From Acidobacteriota bacterium (GTDB lineage: Bacteria; Acidobacteriota; Aminicenantia; Aminicenantales; Saccharicenantaceae): a stretch of DNA of 57,359 bases. The notes beneath the pieces are model-generated. The model was not told the DNA's origin and did not search any database. It worked only from the letters and a program-made list of their open reading frames with translations. A program made the position numbers and the translations under genes. The stretch is taken from assembly GCA_029569255.1 (NCBI GenBank), contig JAKQUO010000024.1:1-57359 (forward strand). Reading direction: 5' to 3'. Of this stretch, positions 1-9,706 are shown piece by piece (position 1 is the first letter of the stretch; each line of letters begins with the position of its first letter).

Positions 1-82
1 CATCCCGAACAGCCTGAACGGCCCGCCGGCGGAGCTGCTCCTGGGCGGCCGCAGGCAACGATCTCGCATCCTTGTTCTTCAT
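1..82 (-). CDS. IS630-type transposase / HTH protein, 5' fragment (runs off the window)
   Basis: Reading leftward from an ATG at 82, the frame gives 27 residues beginning MKNKDARSLPAAAQEQLRRR and is open to the window edge. That start, a short polar stretch followed by an arginine-rich helix (AQEQLRRRAVQAVRDG), is what I recall from the N-terminal helix-turn-helix of IS630-family transposases and related HTH proteins. Everything beyond the first helix is outside the window, so neither the DDE domain nor intactness can be judged. No convincing Shine-Dalgarno precedes the ATG. It is divergent from the gap operon. The family assignment is an inference from one helix. Confidence 0.5.
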   Translation of the reverse strand, partial: MKNKDARSLPAAAQEQLRRRAVQAVRD

Positions 83-183
83 GAAGGCAGCTTATCATAT
101 CAAACCTCAAATAGCAAGCTATTTAATGCTCTGATTAATAATTTCCTAGGGACTCGCGTTTCCACGAATTCGAGGAGGTCCTC
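83..183 (+). promoter_or_regulatory. AT-rich divergent region upstream of gap
   Basis: This roughly 100-base stretch is conspicuously AT-rich against the surrounding sequence. It holds a 7-bp inverted repeat, AAATAGC-AA-GCTATTT, at 109-124 and AT-rich segments such as TTAATAAT suited to a -10 element. It ends in the strong ribosome-binding site GAGGAGG before the gap ATG. It probably carries the promoter of the glycolytic operon and possibly that of the divergent transposase-like gene. No -35/-10 pair is clear enough to name. Confidence 0.35.
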
Positions 184-1185
<1,002 letters not shown>

Positions 1186-1192
1186 GGCGTGC

Positions 1193-2371
1193 ATGGACTT
1201 CCTCACCGACCTCGACGTCAAGGGCAAGCTCGTCTTCCTCCGCGTCGACTTCAACGTCCCTCTCGACGACAAGGGCGCCATCCGCGACGACAACCGCATC
1301 CGGGCCTCGCTGCCGACGATCCAGTGGCTGCTCGAGCGCGGCGCCCGCCTGGTCATCGCCTCCCACCTCGGCCGCCCCAAGGGCAAAGCCGACCCCAAGA
1401 TGAGCCTGGCCCCGGCCGCCGAACGGCTGGCCGAGCTCATCCCGAACAAGGTCACGATGGCCCCCGACGTCGTCGGCCCCGAGGTCGCCCGGCTGAAGGC
1501 CGGCCTGGGCGAGGGCGAGGTCCTCGTCCTCGAGAACGTCCGCTTCTACCAGGAGGAGGAGAAGAACGACCCCGGCTTCGCCGCCCAGCTGGCCGAGGGG
1601 ATCGACGTCTTCGTCAACGACGCCTTCGGCTCGAGCCACCGGGCCCACGCCTCGGTCGTCGGCATCGCCGACCGCGTCCCGGTCAGGGGCGCCGGCTTCC
1701 TCATGAAGAAGGAGGTCGACTACCTGAAGAAGGCCGTCCACACGCCGGTCAAGCCCTACGTCGCCATCCTCGGCGGGGCCAAGGTCTCGGACAAGATCGA
1801 GATCATCGAGAGCCTGATCGGCAAGGCCGATTCGATCCTCATCGGCGGGGCCATGGCCTACACCTTCCTCAAGGCCCAGGGCCTCGGCGTCGGGACATCG
1901 CTCGTCGAGAACGACCAGCTCGAGGTCGCCATGGTCGTCCTGGACAAGGCCAGGCGGAACGCGGTCAGCTTCCACCTGCCCCAGGACCACGTCCTGGCCA
2001 GGGCCGCCGTGGCCGGGGCCGAGACCAGGATCGTCGAGCACCTGCCCTTCCCCGAGGACATGATGGGCGTCGACATCGGCCCCAAGACGGTCGAGGCCTA
2101 CGGCCAGGTCATCGCCGCGGCCAAGACGATCTTCTGGAACGGCCCGATGGGCATCTTCGAGATCGAGGAGTTCGCCAAGGGCACGATCGGCGTCGCCCGG
2201 GCCGTGGCCGCCTCCGGGGCGGTCTCCATCGTCGGCGGCGGCGATTCGGCGGCCGCGGTCAAGAAAGCGGGCCTCCGGGACAAGATCAGCCACATCTCGA
2301 CCGGCGGCGGGGCCTCGCTCGAATACATCGCCTACGAGACCCTGCCCGGCATCACCGCGCTGGAGAAGTAG
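1193..2371 (+). CDS. pgk: Phosphoglycerate kinase
   Basis: Transfers the acyl phosphate of 1,3-bisphosphoglycerate to ADP. The 392-residue length is normal. Visible signatures in order are DFNVPLD near residue 20, SHLGRPKG near residue 60, GGAKVSDKI in the central nucleotide-binding region, NGPMGIFE near residue 320 and the glycine-rich GGGDSAAAVKK near the C-terminus. The ATG is 7 bases after the gap stop, with only a weak GAGG in front, which suggests translational coupling. The TAG stop at 2369-2371 directly abuts the tpiA ATG. This shows that TAG is an ordinary terminator in this genome. Confidence 0.98.
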   Translation: MDFLTDLDVKGKLVFLRVDFNVPLDDKGAIRDDNRIRASLPTIQWLLERGARLVIASHLGRPKGKADPKMSLAPAAERLAELIPNKVTMAPDVVGPEVARLKAGLGEGEVLVLENVRFYQEEEKNDPGFAAQLAEGIDVFVNDAFGSSHRAHASVVGIADRVPVRGAGFLMKKEVDYLKKAVHTPVKPYVAILGGAKVSDKIEIIESLIGKADSILIGGAMAYTFLKAQGLGVGTSLVENDQLEVAMVVLDKARRNAVSFHLPQDHVLARAAVAGAETRIVEHLPFPEDMMGVDIGPKTVEAYGQVIAAAKTIFWNGPMGIFEIEEFAKGTIGVARAVAASGAVSIVGGGDSAAAVKKAGLRDKISHISTGGGASLEYIAYETLPGITALEK

Positions 2372-3160
2372 ATGCTGGCCCGCAAGCGCCGCGGCCCGTT
2401 CGTCGCGGGCAACTGGAAGATGCACCTGACGCTCGCCGAGGCCCGGGAGCTGGCCCGCGAGGTCGCCGCGGCCGCGCCGGGACTCGGCGGGAGCGGCCTC
2501 GTCCTCGTCCCGCCCTTCACCTCGCTCGCCGCGGTCGGCGACGCGGTCGCCGGCTCGGCGGTCGGCCTGGGGGCGCAGGACCTCTACTGGGAGGACAAGG
2601 GGGCCTTCACCGGCGAGGTCTCGGGGCCGATGCTCAAGGACGCCGGCTGCGCCTACGTCCTGGTCGGCCACTCCGAGCGGCGACGGCTCTTCGGGGAGAC
2701 CGACGAGACGGTCAACCGGAAGGCCCGGGCGGCCCTGCGGAGCGGCCTCTCACCGGTCGTCTGCGTCGGCGAGGTCCTCGAGGAACGGGAAGCCGGCCGG
2801 ACCACGGCCCGGATCGACCTCCAGCTCGCCGGAGGGCTGGCCGGCCTGTCGGGGGAGGACATGGGGCGGGTCATCATCGCCTACGAGCCCGTCTGGGCCA
2901 TCGGGACGGGAAAAACGGCCTCCCCGGCCCAGGCCGAGGAGGTCCACGCCCATATCCGGCGGCGCCTCGAGGAAGCCTATGGAAAAGGGGCGGCCGGGTG
3001 TGCTATAATCTACGGCGGCTCGGTAAAGCCGGCCAACTCCTATTCGTTGTTCAAAGAAGAGAACATCGACGGATTCTTGGTCGGGGGAGCGTCCCTCGAG
3101 GCCGACGGTTTCGTCGGCATCGTCCGGGAGGCCCTCCGAGCCTACAGGGAAGAAACGTGA
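2372..3160 (+). CDS. tpiA: Triosephosphate isomerase
   Basis: Interconverts dihydroxyacetone phosphate and glyceraldehyde 3-phosphate. The 262-residue protein begins with the FVAGNWKMH signature containing the substrate-binding Asn and Lys. It has the catalytic histidine in VGHSERR, the catalytic glutamate in AYEPVWAIGTG and the phosphate-binding GGSVKPAN motif near the C-terminus. The ATG lies immediately after the pgk TAG without a spacer. GGAG sits in the last pgk codons, so translation is probably coupled. Its stop overlaps the secG start. Confidence 0.98.
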   Translation: MLARKRRGPFVAGNWKMHLTLAEARELAREVAAAAPGLGGSGLVLVPPFTSLAAVGDAVAGSAVGLGAQDLYWEDKGAFTGEVSGPMLKDAGCAYVLVGHSERRRLFGETDETVNRKARAALRSGLSPVVCVGEVLEEREAGRTTARIDLQLAGGLAGLSGEDMGRVIIAYEPVWAIGTGKTASPAQAEEVHAHIRRRLEEAYGKGAAGCAIIYGGSVKPANSYSLFKEENIDGFLVGGASLEADGFVGIVREALRAYREET

Positions 3161-3573
3161 GCGCTTTAATCATCATCCTGCACATCGTCGTTTGCCTGAT
3201 CCTGATCTTCGCCGTCCTGCTCCAGTCGGGCAAGGCCGCGGACCTGGCCGGGGCCTTCGGCGGCGGCGGCAGCCAGACCGCCTTCGGGGGCCGGGGCACG
3301 GCCACCCTGCTGTCGAAGGTCACGACGGCGTCCGCGATCATCTTCATGCTGACCTCGCTCGGGCTGTGGATCCTGTCCGGACGCGAGGGCTCGTCCGTCG
3401 TCGGCAAGGAGAAGGCGCCCGCGCCGCCGGCCGCCCAGACGGCGGCCCCCGCGGCGACGACGCCCGGAGACAAGACGGCGGCCGCGCCGCCCGCGGCCGC
3501 GACCGAACAGAAGACCGAGGCGAAGGCCGAGGCCGAGAAGCCGCCGGCTCAGGCCCCGGTCGAGAAGAAATAG
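3157..3573 (+). CDS. secG: Protein-export membrane protein SecG
   Basis: Small SecYEG translocon subunit. The GTG at 3157 overlaps the tpiA stop (GTGA), giving 138 residues. There are two hydrophobic segments, about residues 2-22 (LIIILHIVVCLILIFAVLLQ) and residues 55-75. Between them lies the typical SecG loop GGGGSQTAFGGRGTATLLSK. The C-terminal 60 residues are a low-complexity Ala/Pro/Lys/Glu tail, longer than in enteric SecG but common in GC-rich lineages. Linkage of tpiA to secG is widespread in bacteria and supports the call. The frame is open far upstream, but only this start fits the SecG domain. Confidence 0.93.
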   Translation: MSALIIILHIVVCLILIFAVLLQSGKAADLAGAFGGGGSQTAFGGRGTATLLSKVTTASAIIFMLTSLGLWILSGREGSSVVGKEKAPAPPAAQTAAPAATTPGDKTAAAPPAAATEQKTEAKAEAEKPPAQAPVEKK

Positions 3574-3584
3574 TCCCCTTTCAT

Positions 3585-3672
<88 letters not shown>

Positions 3673-3871
3673 GTTCCTTCCGACCCGACCTGTTCGCAGG
3701 GACGACCCGATTCATCTCCGTCTCGGTTCCATCGCGCGTTCTGAGCCTCCGGACGAACCGGCCCGGCCCCGGCGGCATCGTTCCCGGGGTTCGCGGCCCG
3801 GGGGACTGCCCATCCTCCCCTCGGGCCTCCCGCCCGGGGGCCGCCTCTCAGCTCGCTCCGTCGGCTTCGCC

Positions 3872-4324
3872 TCAGGTCCGGCTGGCCGCCCAGAGGGCGA
3901 AGCTGCTCTCGTCCATGGCCCCGACCGAGCGGCCCCGCTCCGCGCCCTTGTTGACGATGACGAAGGTCGGGACGCCCTGGACGCCGAACTGCCGGGCCAG
4001 CTCCGGGTGATGCTCCACGTTGATCCGGATGACCACGATCTCGCCGGCCCGGCGGGCGGCCAGCCGCTCGAGGATCGGGTGCATCATGTGGCACGGGCCG
4101 CAGGTCGTCGAGTAGAAATCGGCCAGCACGGGCAGGCTGGAGGCGTGGAAGAGGTTCAGGATGCCGTCCGGGCCGGGCTCGAGGACCTCCCCCGGCTCCG
4201 GCAGGCGCGCCTTGCAGCGGCCGCAAAGGACCGTCTTGCCCCGGGCCTCGAGCGGGAAGTTGTTGGTCGCGCCGCACGCGGCGCAGCTGACCTTGACCTT
4301 GCCGTTCGCTCTGTCGTCGGCCAC
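3872..4324 (-). CDS. Thioredoxin-2-like protein with N-terminal zinc ribbon
   Basis: Predicted 150-residue cytoplasmic thiol-disulfide protein. Residues about 12-40 carry two CxxC pairs (CAAC and CGRC), the TrxC-type zinc ribbon. A thioredoxin fold follows, with active site CGPC inside FYSTTCGPCHMMHP and the cis-proline motif VPTF. The residue before the first active-site Cys is Thr rather than the usual Trp, which could shift the redox behaviour. The GTG start at 4324 follows GAGGAGG, which lies between it and the tricorn stop at 4335, so the two are probably one transcript. The frame is open upstream in the tricorn gene but has no family sequence there. Confidence 0.88.
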   Translation of the reverse strand: MADDRANGKVKVSCAACGATNNFPLEARGKTVLCGRCKARLPEPGEVLEPGPDGILNLFHASSLPVLADFYSTTCGPCHMMHPILERLAARRAGEIVVIRINVEHHPELARQFGVQGVPTFVIVNKGAERGRSVGAMDESSFALWAASRT

Positions 4325-4334
4325 CGCCCCTCCT

Positions 4335-7300
4335 CTACTTCTTGATCGGGTACGGGGGGATGGGCGGCAGCTCGCGGCCCTTGCTCTTGAGCTCTTCGAG
4401 CGCGACCTCGATCCCCTTGTTGAGCTGGTCGTCGATGCCGGCGAACTCGCGGGCCGGGTCGTTGTCGACGACGATGTCGGGCTCGACGCCCACGCCCTCC
4501 ATGATCCAGCCCTTGCCGTCGGGGCTGAACGGGGCGAACTCGGGCTTGTTGAGGGAACCGCCGTCGAGGAGCGGCAGCGTGCCGCGGATGCCGACGACGC
4601 CGCCCCAGGTGCGCTTGCCGATGAGCTTGCCCAGCTTGAGGGTCTTGAAGCGGTAGGGGAAGATGTCGCCGTCGGAGGCCGAGAACTCGTCGCAGAGGCA
4701 GACCTTGGGGCCGAGGAAGGCCGCGGCCGGGTCGGGCCAGGCGACCTGGTTGCGGGCCATCTCGACCATGACCATCTCCCGGACGAGCCGGTCGATGACC
4801 ATGGGCGAGACATTGCCGCCGCCGTTGCCGCGGACGTCGATGATCAGGGCCTTCTTGCGCAGCTGCGGATAGAAGCGCTTGACGAACTCGTTCAGGCCCT
4901 CGACCCCCATGTTCGGGATGTGGATGTAGCCGACCTTGCCGCCCGAGGCCTTGTCGACCTTGGCGATGTTCGACTCGACCCAGTCGTTGTAGTAAAGGGC
5001 GTTCTCCGTCTCGATGGGCACGACGACGACGTCCCGGCCGCCTTTGCCGTCCGCGGCGGCCGCGACCTTGAGGGTGACTTGGCGCCCCGCCTTGTTGTAG
5101 AGCTCCCGGCCGAGGTCGGTCGACGGATCGAGCGGCCGCCCGTCGACGGCCACGATGTGCTCCCCTTCCTTGACGTCGACCCCGATCTCGGTCAGGGGCG
5201 AGCGCAGGCCGCGGTCCCAGTTCTGGCCCTTGAGGATCCGGTCGATCCGGTAGGCCCCGGTCTTGGCGTCGCGACTGAGCCCGGCCCCGAGCATGCCGAC
5301 GCCGACCTTGGGCGGGGAAGGCATGTCGCCCCCGCCGACGTAGGTGTGCCCGGCGCTGAGCTCGCCGATGAGCTCGCCGATGACATAGGTCAGGTCGGCC
5401 CGGTGGTTGACGGCCGCGGCCAGCGGCTCGTAGCGGAGACGGAGGGCCTCCCAGTCGACGCCGTGCATGTTAGGGGCGTAGAAGAACTGCTTCATCTGCC
5501 GCCAGCACTCCTCGTAGATCTGGCCCCATTCCTGGCGGCGGTCCAGGGCGACTTCCATGCCCGAGAGGTCGAGCCGCGCCTCCAGCTTGACCGGGGCCTT
5601 GGGCAGGTCGATGATGCCGTAAGCGCGGTCCGTCGCCACGAGCATCTTCTTCCCGTCGGCCGAGACCTCGTAGCCGTCGATCTTGCCCAGCTCCGTTTCC
5701 TTGAGCGCGGCGAGGTCGTAGAGCATCAGGGACGGCGCGTTCTCCAGCGGCTTGAAGCGGCCATAATAGACGGCGTCGCCCGCGGCGTAGATCCGGCCGT
5801 AGTTGGCCGTCTCGATGGGCAGGGCGACGATGCGGCCGGCGAGGCCGTCGGCGTCGACCTTGATCGGGGGCACGGCCTCCGGCTCGGCTTTGGCGGCGGG
5901 CTTCTCGCCGGCTTTGGCGGCCGCCTTGGCGCCGGCGGCCGGGGCGGCGGCCTTGTCGGGCTTGACCGCCACCTCGTCGCTCTTGGGGGCGAAGGGGGAC
6001 TTGACGTCCTTGGCCAGGGTCACGAAGAAGACCCGGGACATGGCGAGATAGGCGTGGTTCCACTCGGTCTGGCTGTAGACCGGGCTGAAGTCGCGGTCGG
6101 AGACGAAGAAGAGGTATTTCCCGTCCCGGCTGAAGGCCGGATCGCCGGAGTTGTACCAGGCGTCGGTCACGGGGACCGCCCTCTTGGCCTCGACCGAGTA
6201 GAGATAGACCCGGTTCGGGGTCTCGGCCTCGGGGAAGCCGTAGGCGATCCAGCGGCTGTCCGGCGACCAGTCGAACTGGGTGATCTCGCCGGCCGCCGCG
6301 GCGGCCACGACCGTGACGGCCTTGGTGGCCACGTCGACGAACGAGAGCCGGAGCATCTTGTCGTTCCAGAGGATCTTCGAGCCGTCGGGGGACCAGAGGA
6401 TCCGGTATTTGTAGGTGTCGCCGCCGGTCGTGAGCTGGCGGGGCTCGCCCGTCCCGTCCTGGCTCGTGAGCCAGATCTCCTCCGTGCCGCTCTTGTCGGA
6501 GACGAAGGCGATCGTCCGGCCGTCGGGCGACCACTGGGGGTCGCGCTCGTGGACGCCCGGGGTCCGGGTCAGGTTGCGGGTGTTCCCGTGCTTGGCGGGG
6601 ACGGTGAAGATGTCCCCGCGGGCGCCGAAGAGGGCTCGCTGGCCGTCGGGGGCGATGCCGGAGCTGGTGACCCGGTCGCCGACCTTGATCGTCTTGCCGC
6701 GTCCGGAGACCATGTCGTCGGCGATGACGACCGGCACCCGCGCCGTCTTCTCCGTGGCCAGGTCGAAGAGATAGAGGAACCCGCCGTTCTCGAAGACGAT
6801 GTGCTTGGGCCCGAGCGAGGGGAACTTGATGTCGAACTCGCCGAAATCGGTCAGCTTGCGGGTGGCCCGGGAGGCCAGGTCGTAGACGTAGAGGTTCATC
6901 CGCTTGGCCTGGTCGCGGTCGGAGAGGAAATAGATCCGGTCGCCGCTCCACATGGGGATGATGTCCAGGGCCGGGTCATTGGTGATGTTCTCGACGGTTT
7001 TCGTGGCGAAATCGTAGATCCAGACGTCGTCGGCCATGCCGCCCCGGTAGCGCTTCCAGGTCCGGAACTCGCGGAAGATGCGGTTGTAGGCCAGCTTGGA
7101 ACCGTCGGGAGAGAAGGAGCAGAAGCCGCCGCGGGGCAGCGGGAGCCGGTCCGGCGCGCCGCCGTCCTTCGAGACGAGGTAGAGCTGGCCGTTGAAGTCG
7201 TTCCACTCGGCCATGCGGGAGCGGAAGACGACGCTCCGGCCGTCGGGAGCCCAGCCCATGACCAGGTTGTTCGGGCCCATCCGGTCGGAGATGTCGTCGC

Positions 7301-7637
7301 GGGCGAGCGAGGGGGTGTAGGTCAGGCGCTTCGGCGCGCCGCCCCCGGCCGGGATGAGGTAGACCTCGCGGTTGCCGTCGTACTCGCCGGTGAAGGCGAT
7401 CGAGGCGCCGTCGGGCGAGAAGCGCGGGAAAGCCTCGTAGCCTTCGGAGAAGGCGGTGAGCTTGCGGGCGACGCCGCCGGCGAGGGGCACGGTGTAGAGG
7501 TCGCCCGCGCAAGTGAAGACGACGGCATCGTTCGAGACCGTCGGGAAGCGCAGGACGCGCGCCTCCTGCGGGCCGGACGACAGCGTCGCCAGGGGCAGCG
7601 CCAGGAACAGCAGGGCCAGCGATCGGATCGGCTTCAT
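4335..7637 (-). CDS. Tricorn-type protease (S41 family) with TolB-like propeller and PDZ
   Basis: Large secreted or periplasmic peptidase of 1,100 residues. A signal peptide (KPIRSLALLFLALPLATLSS) precedes about 650 residues of propeller repeats such as FSPDGASIAFTGEYDGNREV. An Ala/Lys/Pro linker follows at about residues 570-600. A PDZ domain lies near residues 770-870, and the C-terminal S41 protease core contains DVRGNGGGN and the nucleophile motif DEFSASDGDIFP near residue 988. This is the tricorn order: propellers, PDZ, protease. The ATG at 7637 is preceded by GAGGAGG and begins the signal peptide; an upstream in-frame ATG lacks both. Tricorn proteases trim oligopeptides, which fits the many peptidases nearby. 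Confidence 0.94.
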   Translation of the reverse strand: MKPIRSLALLFLALPLATLSSGPQEARVLRFPTVSNDAVVFTCAGDLYTVPLAGGVARKLTAFSEGYEAFPRFSPDGASIAFTGEYDGNREVYLIPAGGGAPKRLTYTPSLARDDISDRMGPNNLVMGWAPDGRSVVFRSRMAEWNDFNGQLYLVSKDGGAPDRLPLPRGGFCSFSPDGSKLAYNRIFREFRTWKRYRGGMADDVWIYDFATKTVENITNDPALDIIPMWSGDRIYFLSDRDQAKRMNLYVYDLASRATRKLTDFGEFDIKFPSLGPKHIVFENGGFLYLFDLATEKTARVPVVIADDMVSGRGKTIKVGDRVTSSGIAPDGQRALFGARGDIFTVPAKHGNTRNLTRTPGVHERDPQWSPDGRTIAFVSDKSGTEEIWLTSQDGTGEPRQLTTGGDTYKYRILWSPDGSKILWNDKMLRLSFVDVATKAVTVVAAAAAGEITQFDWSPDSRWIAYGFPEAETPNRVYLYSVEAKRAVPVTDAWYNSGDPAFSRDGKYLFFVSDRDFSPVYSQTEWNHAYLAMSRVFFVTLAKDVKSPFAPKSDEVAVKPDKAAAPAAGAKAAAKAGEKPAAKAEPEAVPPIKVDADGLAGRIVALPIETANYGRIYAAGDAVYYGRFKPLENAPSLMLYDLAALKETELGKIDGYEVSADGKKMLVATDRAYGIIDLPKAPVKLEARLDLSGMEVALDRRQEWGQIYEECWRQMKQFFYAPNMHGVDWEALRLRYEPLAAAVNHRADLTYVIGELIGELSAGHTYVGGGDMPSPPKVGVGMLGAGLSRDAKTGAYRIDRILKGQNWDRGLRSPLTEIGVDVKEGEHIVAVDGRPLDPSTDLGRELYNKAGRQVTLKVAAAADGKGGRDVVVVPIETENALYYNDWVESNIAKVDKASGGKVGYIHIPNMGVEGLNEFVKRFYPQLRKKALIIDVRGNGGGNVSPMVIDRLVREMVMVEMARNQVAWPDPAAAFLGPKVCLCDEFSASDGDIFPYRFKTLKLGKLIGKRTWGGVVGIRGTLPLLDGGSLNKPEFAPFSPDGKGWIMEGVGVEPDIVVDNDPAREFAGIDDQLNKGIEVALEELKSKGRELPPIPPYPIKK

Positions 7638-7666
7638 CGGACCTCCTCGGCGGCCGGCGGGGCCGC

Positions 7667-8410
7667 TCATTCCGGTTTCGTTCTCCGCAGGAGCGCTTTC
7701 CGCCGGGCGGCCGGAAAGCGCTCGATGGCGTAGCGCAGGGTCGTCCGGGGGATGGCCGGACCGTGCTTCAGGAGGAACGCCTCGAGGCGGCGGGCGTCGG
7801 CCTTGCCGGCCTCGCGCAGGAGCCAGCCGTTGGCCTTGCGGATGAGGTCGTCGTCGATCGGGAAGGCCGAGGCCGAGAGGTCGTAGATCGCCGCCAGGAA
7901 CTCGGGCTTGCGGGCCAGCTTGACGAAGGAGACGAGCGAGGCCCTCTTGACCCAGCGGTTGGGGTGGCGGATCCAGGTCTTGATCCTGGCCACGTAAGCC
8001 GGGTAGCGCTCGAGGAAGGCGGCCATGGCGTCTCCGCAGAAGACGTCGACCGAGGCCCAGTTGTCCAGCCGGTCGGCGGCCAGCCAGGCCTTGACCTTGG
8101 CGAAGAAGGCCGGGGGGTAGGAACCCTTGAACCGGGACAGGATGAGGACTCCGACGCCCTTGGCCTCGAGCTCGGCGTCGGCGAAGAGGATGTCGCAGAG
8201 AGCGACGGCGTCGGCGTAGGTCCAGTCGCCTTTGACGCGGCCGTATAGCCCGGCGGCCATGGCCCGGACATCCGGGGACCGGACGCCGTAGCTTTTTATC
8301 GTTCCCTTGAAATAGCGCTCGGCGCCGCGGGCGCGGGCCGGGTCGGCCTTGGCGGCCAGGGCCCGCCGCGCCTCCCGGGCGACGTCATTCGGGCTGATCT
8401 CGCACGGCAT
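7667..8410 (-). CDS. AlkD-like DNA alkylation repair / HEAT-repeat protein
   Basis: A 247-residue, all-helical soluble protein with no signal peptide. Recognisable AlkD-family features are the N-terminal RYFKGTIKSYGVRSPDVRAM, the central DNWASVDVFCG segment (the DNW...D motif positions the active site in AlkD glycosylases) and HPNRWVKRASLVSF. Family members remove bulky or positively charged alkylated bases, although many AlkD-like proteins are uncharacterised. The ATG at 8410 follows GAGGGAAAG. It lies 29 bases upstream of the tricorn start on the same strand. A large palindromic element sits between it and hemW. Confidence 0.85.
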   Translation of the reverse strand: MPCEISPNDVAREARRALAAKADPARARGAERYFKGTIKSYGVRSPDVRAMAAGLYGRVKGDWTYADAVALCDILFADAELEAKGVGVLILSRFKGSYPPAFFAKVKAWLAADRLDNWASVDVFCGDAMAAFLERYPAYVARIKTWIRHPNRWVKRASLVSFVKLARKPEFLAAIYDLSASAFPIDDDLIRKANGWLLREAGKADARRLEAFLLKHGPAIPRTTLRYAIERFPAARRKALLRRTKPE

Positions 8411-8430
8411 CTTTCCCTCGATTGTATCAT

Positions 8431-8529
8431 GACGGGGTCAAACCTTTAATTTTTTAATTTTTTCTGAGGACCGCCCCGGTTCGTGGTCATTCAAGCAAAA
8501 AATTAAAAAATTAAAGGTTTGACCCCGTC
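8431..8529. repeat. REPIN-like palindrome, GGGGTCAAACC family, copy 1 (perfect 33-bp arms)
   Basis: Left arm 8431-8463 begins GACGGGGTCAAACCTTTAAT. Right arm 8497-8529 is its exact reverse complement over 33 bases, with a 33-base loop containing GACCGCCCCGGTTCGTGGTC. The outer edge of the right arm touches the hemW stop codon (8530-8532). Related copies in this window are at 45262-45329, 53425-53535 and 54296-54369. The arms would form a strong hairpin ending in A/T-rich sequence and could act as a transcription terminator. Confidence 0.9.
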
Positions 8530-9666
8530 TTAAAGGCGGGAGAGGATGGAGTTGGAGACGAGAAGCCTGTCCGGCGGGATGCGCAGCCTGTCGCCGCTCC
8601 GGATGACGAGGCCGTCGGCGACGAGCTCGTCGATGGCCCGGCCGTGAAGGGCGGCGAGATCGACGCCGAAGCGCTCGCCGATGGCCCGGATATCGACGCC
8701 CTCGACGAGCCTCAGCCCGACGACGAGGGCTTCCCTGGCCGCCTCGGCGGCGTCGAGCTCGACGACCTCGGCCCGGGGGCTCCGGCCCTCCCCGAGGGCC
8801 TCGGACCAGGCCGCGAGCGACGGCAGGTTCGTCCAGCGCCTTCGGCCGATGTGCGAGCCGGCCGCAGGGCCCAGACCCAGGAACGGCCCGTAGCGCCAGT
8901 ACTTGAGGTTGTGGCGGCATTCCCGGCCCGGCCGGGCGAAGTTCGAGACCTCGTACCGCCGCAGCCCGGCGGCCTCGAGGGCGTCCGCCGCCCGCCGGAA
9001 GGCCTCGACCGCGGCGTCCTCGTCGACCGGCCGGCGGCGAAGCTCCTCCTCGAAGGGCAGCCCTTCGACGCTCTCCAGGAAATAGACCGAGACGTGGTCC
9101 GGCTCGAGATCGAGGAGGGTCCGGACGGAACGGGCCGCGCTCCCCGCGCTCTCGCCCGGGATGCCGGTCATGAGGTCGACGGCCAGGACGTCGAAACCGG
9201 CCCGGCGGGCGGCCCGGCAGAACCGGAGCGCCTCCCCGGCCGTGTGGCCCCGTCCGAGCGTCCGCAGGACCGCGTCGTCGAAGGACTGGGCCCCGACGCT
9301 CAGGCGGGTGACCCCGGCGTCGCGCCAGCCGCCGAGGAAGCCCTCCCCTTCTCCGCCGGGGTTGGCCTCGAGGGTGAACTCGGCGATGGCGGCCCCGAAG
9401 CGCGTCTCGGCCAAGCCCCGCGCGGCGGCCACCTCACCGGGCGCCAGCAGCGACGGGGTCCCCCCGCCGATATAGAGCGTGTCGAAGCGAAGGCCGTCGG
9501 CCCCGGGCGCCCGGTCCGTCTCCGCCGCCTCCGCCGCCTCCGCCTCCCTGACCAGCCCTTCCCGCCAGGCCCGCAGCCCGGCCGCGGTCGGCCGCTCGCT
9601 GTAGAAGTGGCAATAGGGGCACTTCGCCGCGCAGAAGGGGAAGTGCACATAGAGGCCGGCCGTCAC
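8530..9666 (-). CDS. hemW: HemW-type radical SAM heme chaperone (coproporphyrinogen III oxidase-like)
   Basis: A 378-residue radical SAM protein. The [4Fe-4S] motif CAAKCPYC lies at residues 12-19, directly after the LYVHFPF strand, with HFYS following. The SAM-binding GGGTPS motif is present near residue 70, as is GAQSFDD near residue 130. These features and the length match HemW, which binds heme and is related to oxygen-independent HemN. HemN and HemW are hard to separate by eye; the short N-terminus before the cluster motif favours HemW. It starts at GTG 9666 with GGAG upstream. No other heme genes are close. Confidence 0.9.
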   Translation of the reverse strand: MTAGLYVHFPFCAAKCPYCHFYSERPTAAGLRAWREGLVREAEAAEAAETDRAPGADGLRFDTLYIGGGTPSLLAPGEVAAARGLAETRFGAAIAEFTLEANPGGEGEGFLGGWRDAGVTRLSVGAQSFDDAVLRTLGRGHTAGEALRFCRAARRAGFDVLAVDLMTGIPGESAGSAARSVRTLLDLEPDHVSVYFLESVEGLPFEEELRRRPVDEDAAVEAFRRAADALEAAGLRRYEVSNFARPGRECRHNLKYWRYGPFLGLGPAAGSHIGRRRWTNLPSLAAWSEALGEGRSPRAEVVELDAAEAAREALVVGLRLVEGVDIRAIGERFGVDLAALHGRAIDELVADGLVIRSGDRLRIPPDRLLVSNSILSRL

Positions 9667-9706
9667 GGGAAGCTCCGCACCCGGCCTCGCGCCGCCGCCC
9701 GGCCCC

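Noticed and set aside
4161..7733. A plus-strand open frame of nearly 1,200 codons antisense to the tricorn gene
   Set aside because: It mirrors the codon periodicity of the tricorn gene, and its product is Gly/Asp/Val/Arg-rich low-complexity sequence without motifs. Typical antisense shadow in GC-rich DNA. The same holds for the other long antisense frames over gap, pgk, nrdJ, A2M and the sortilin-like genes.
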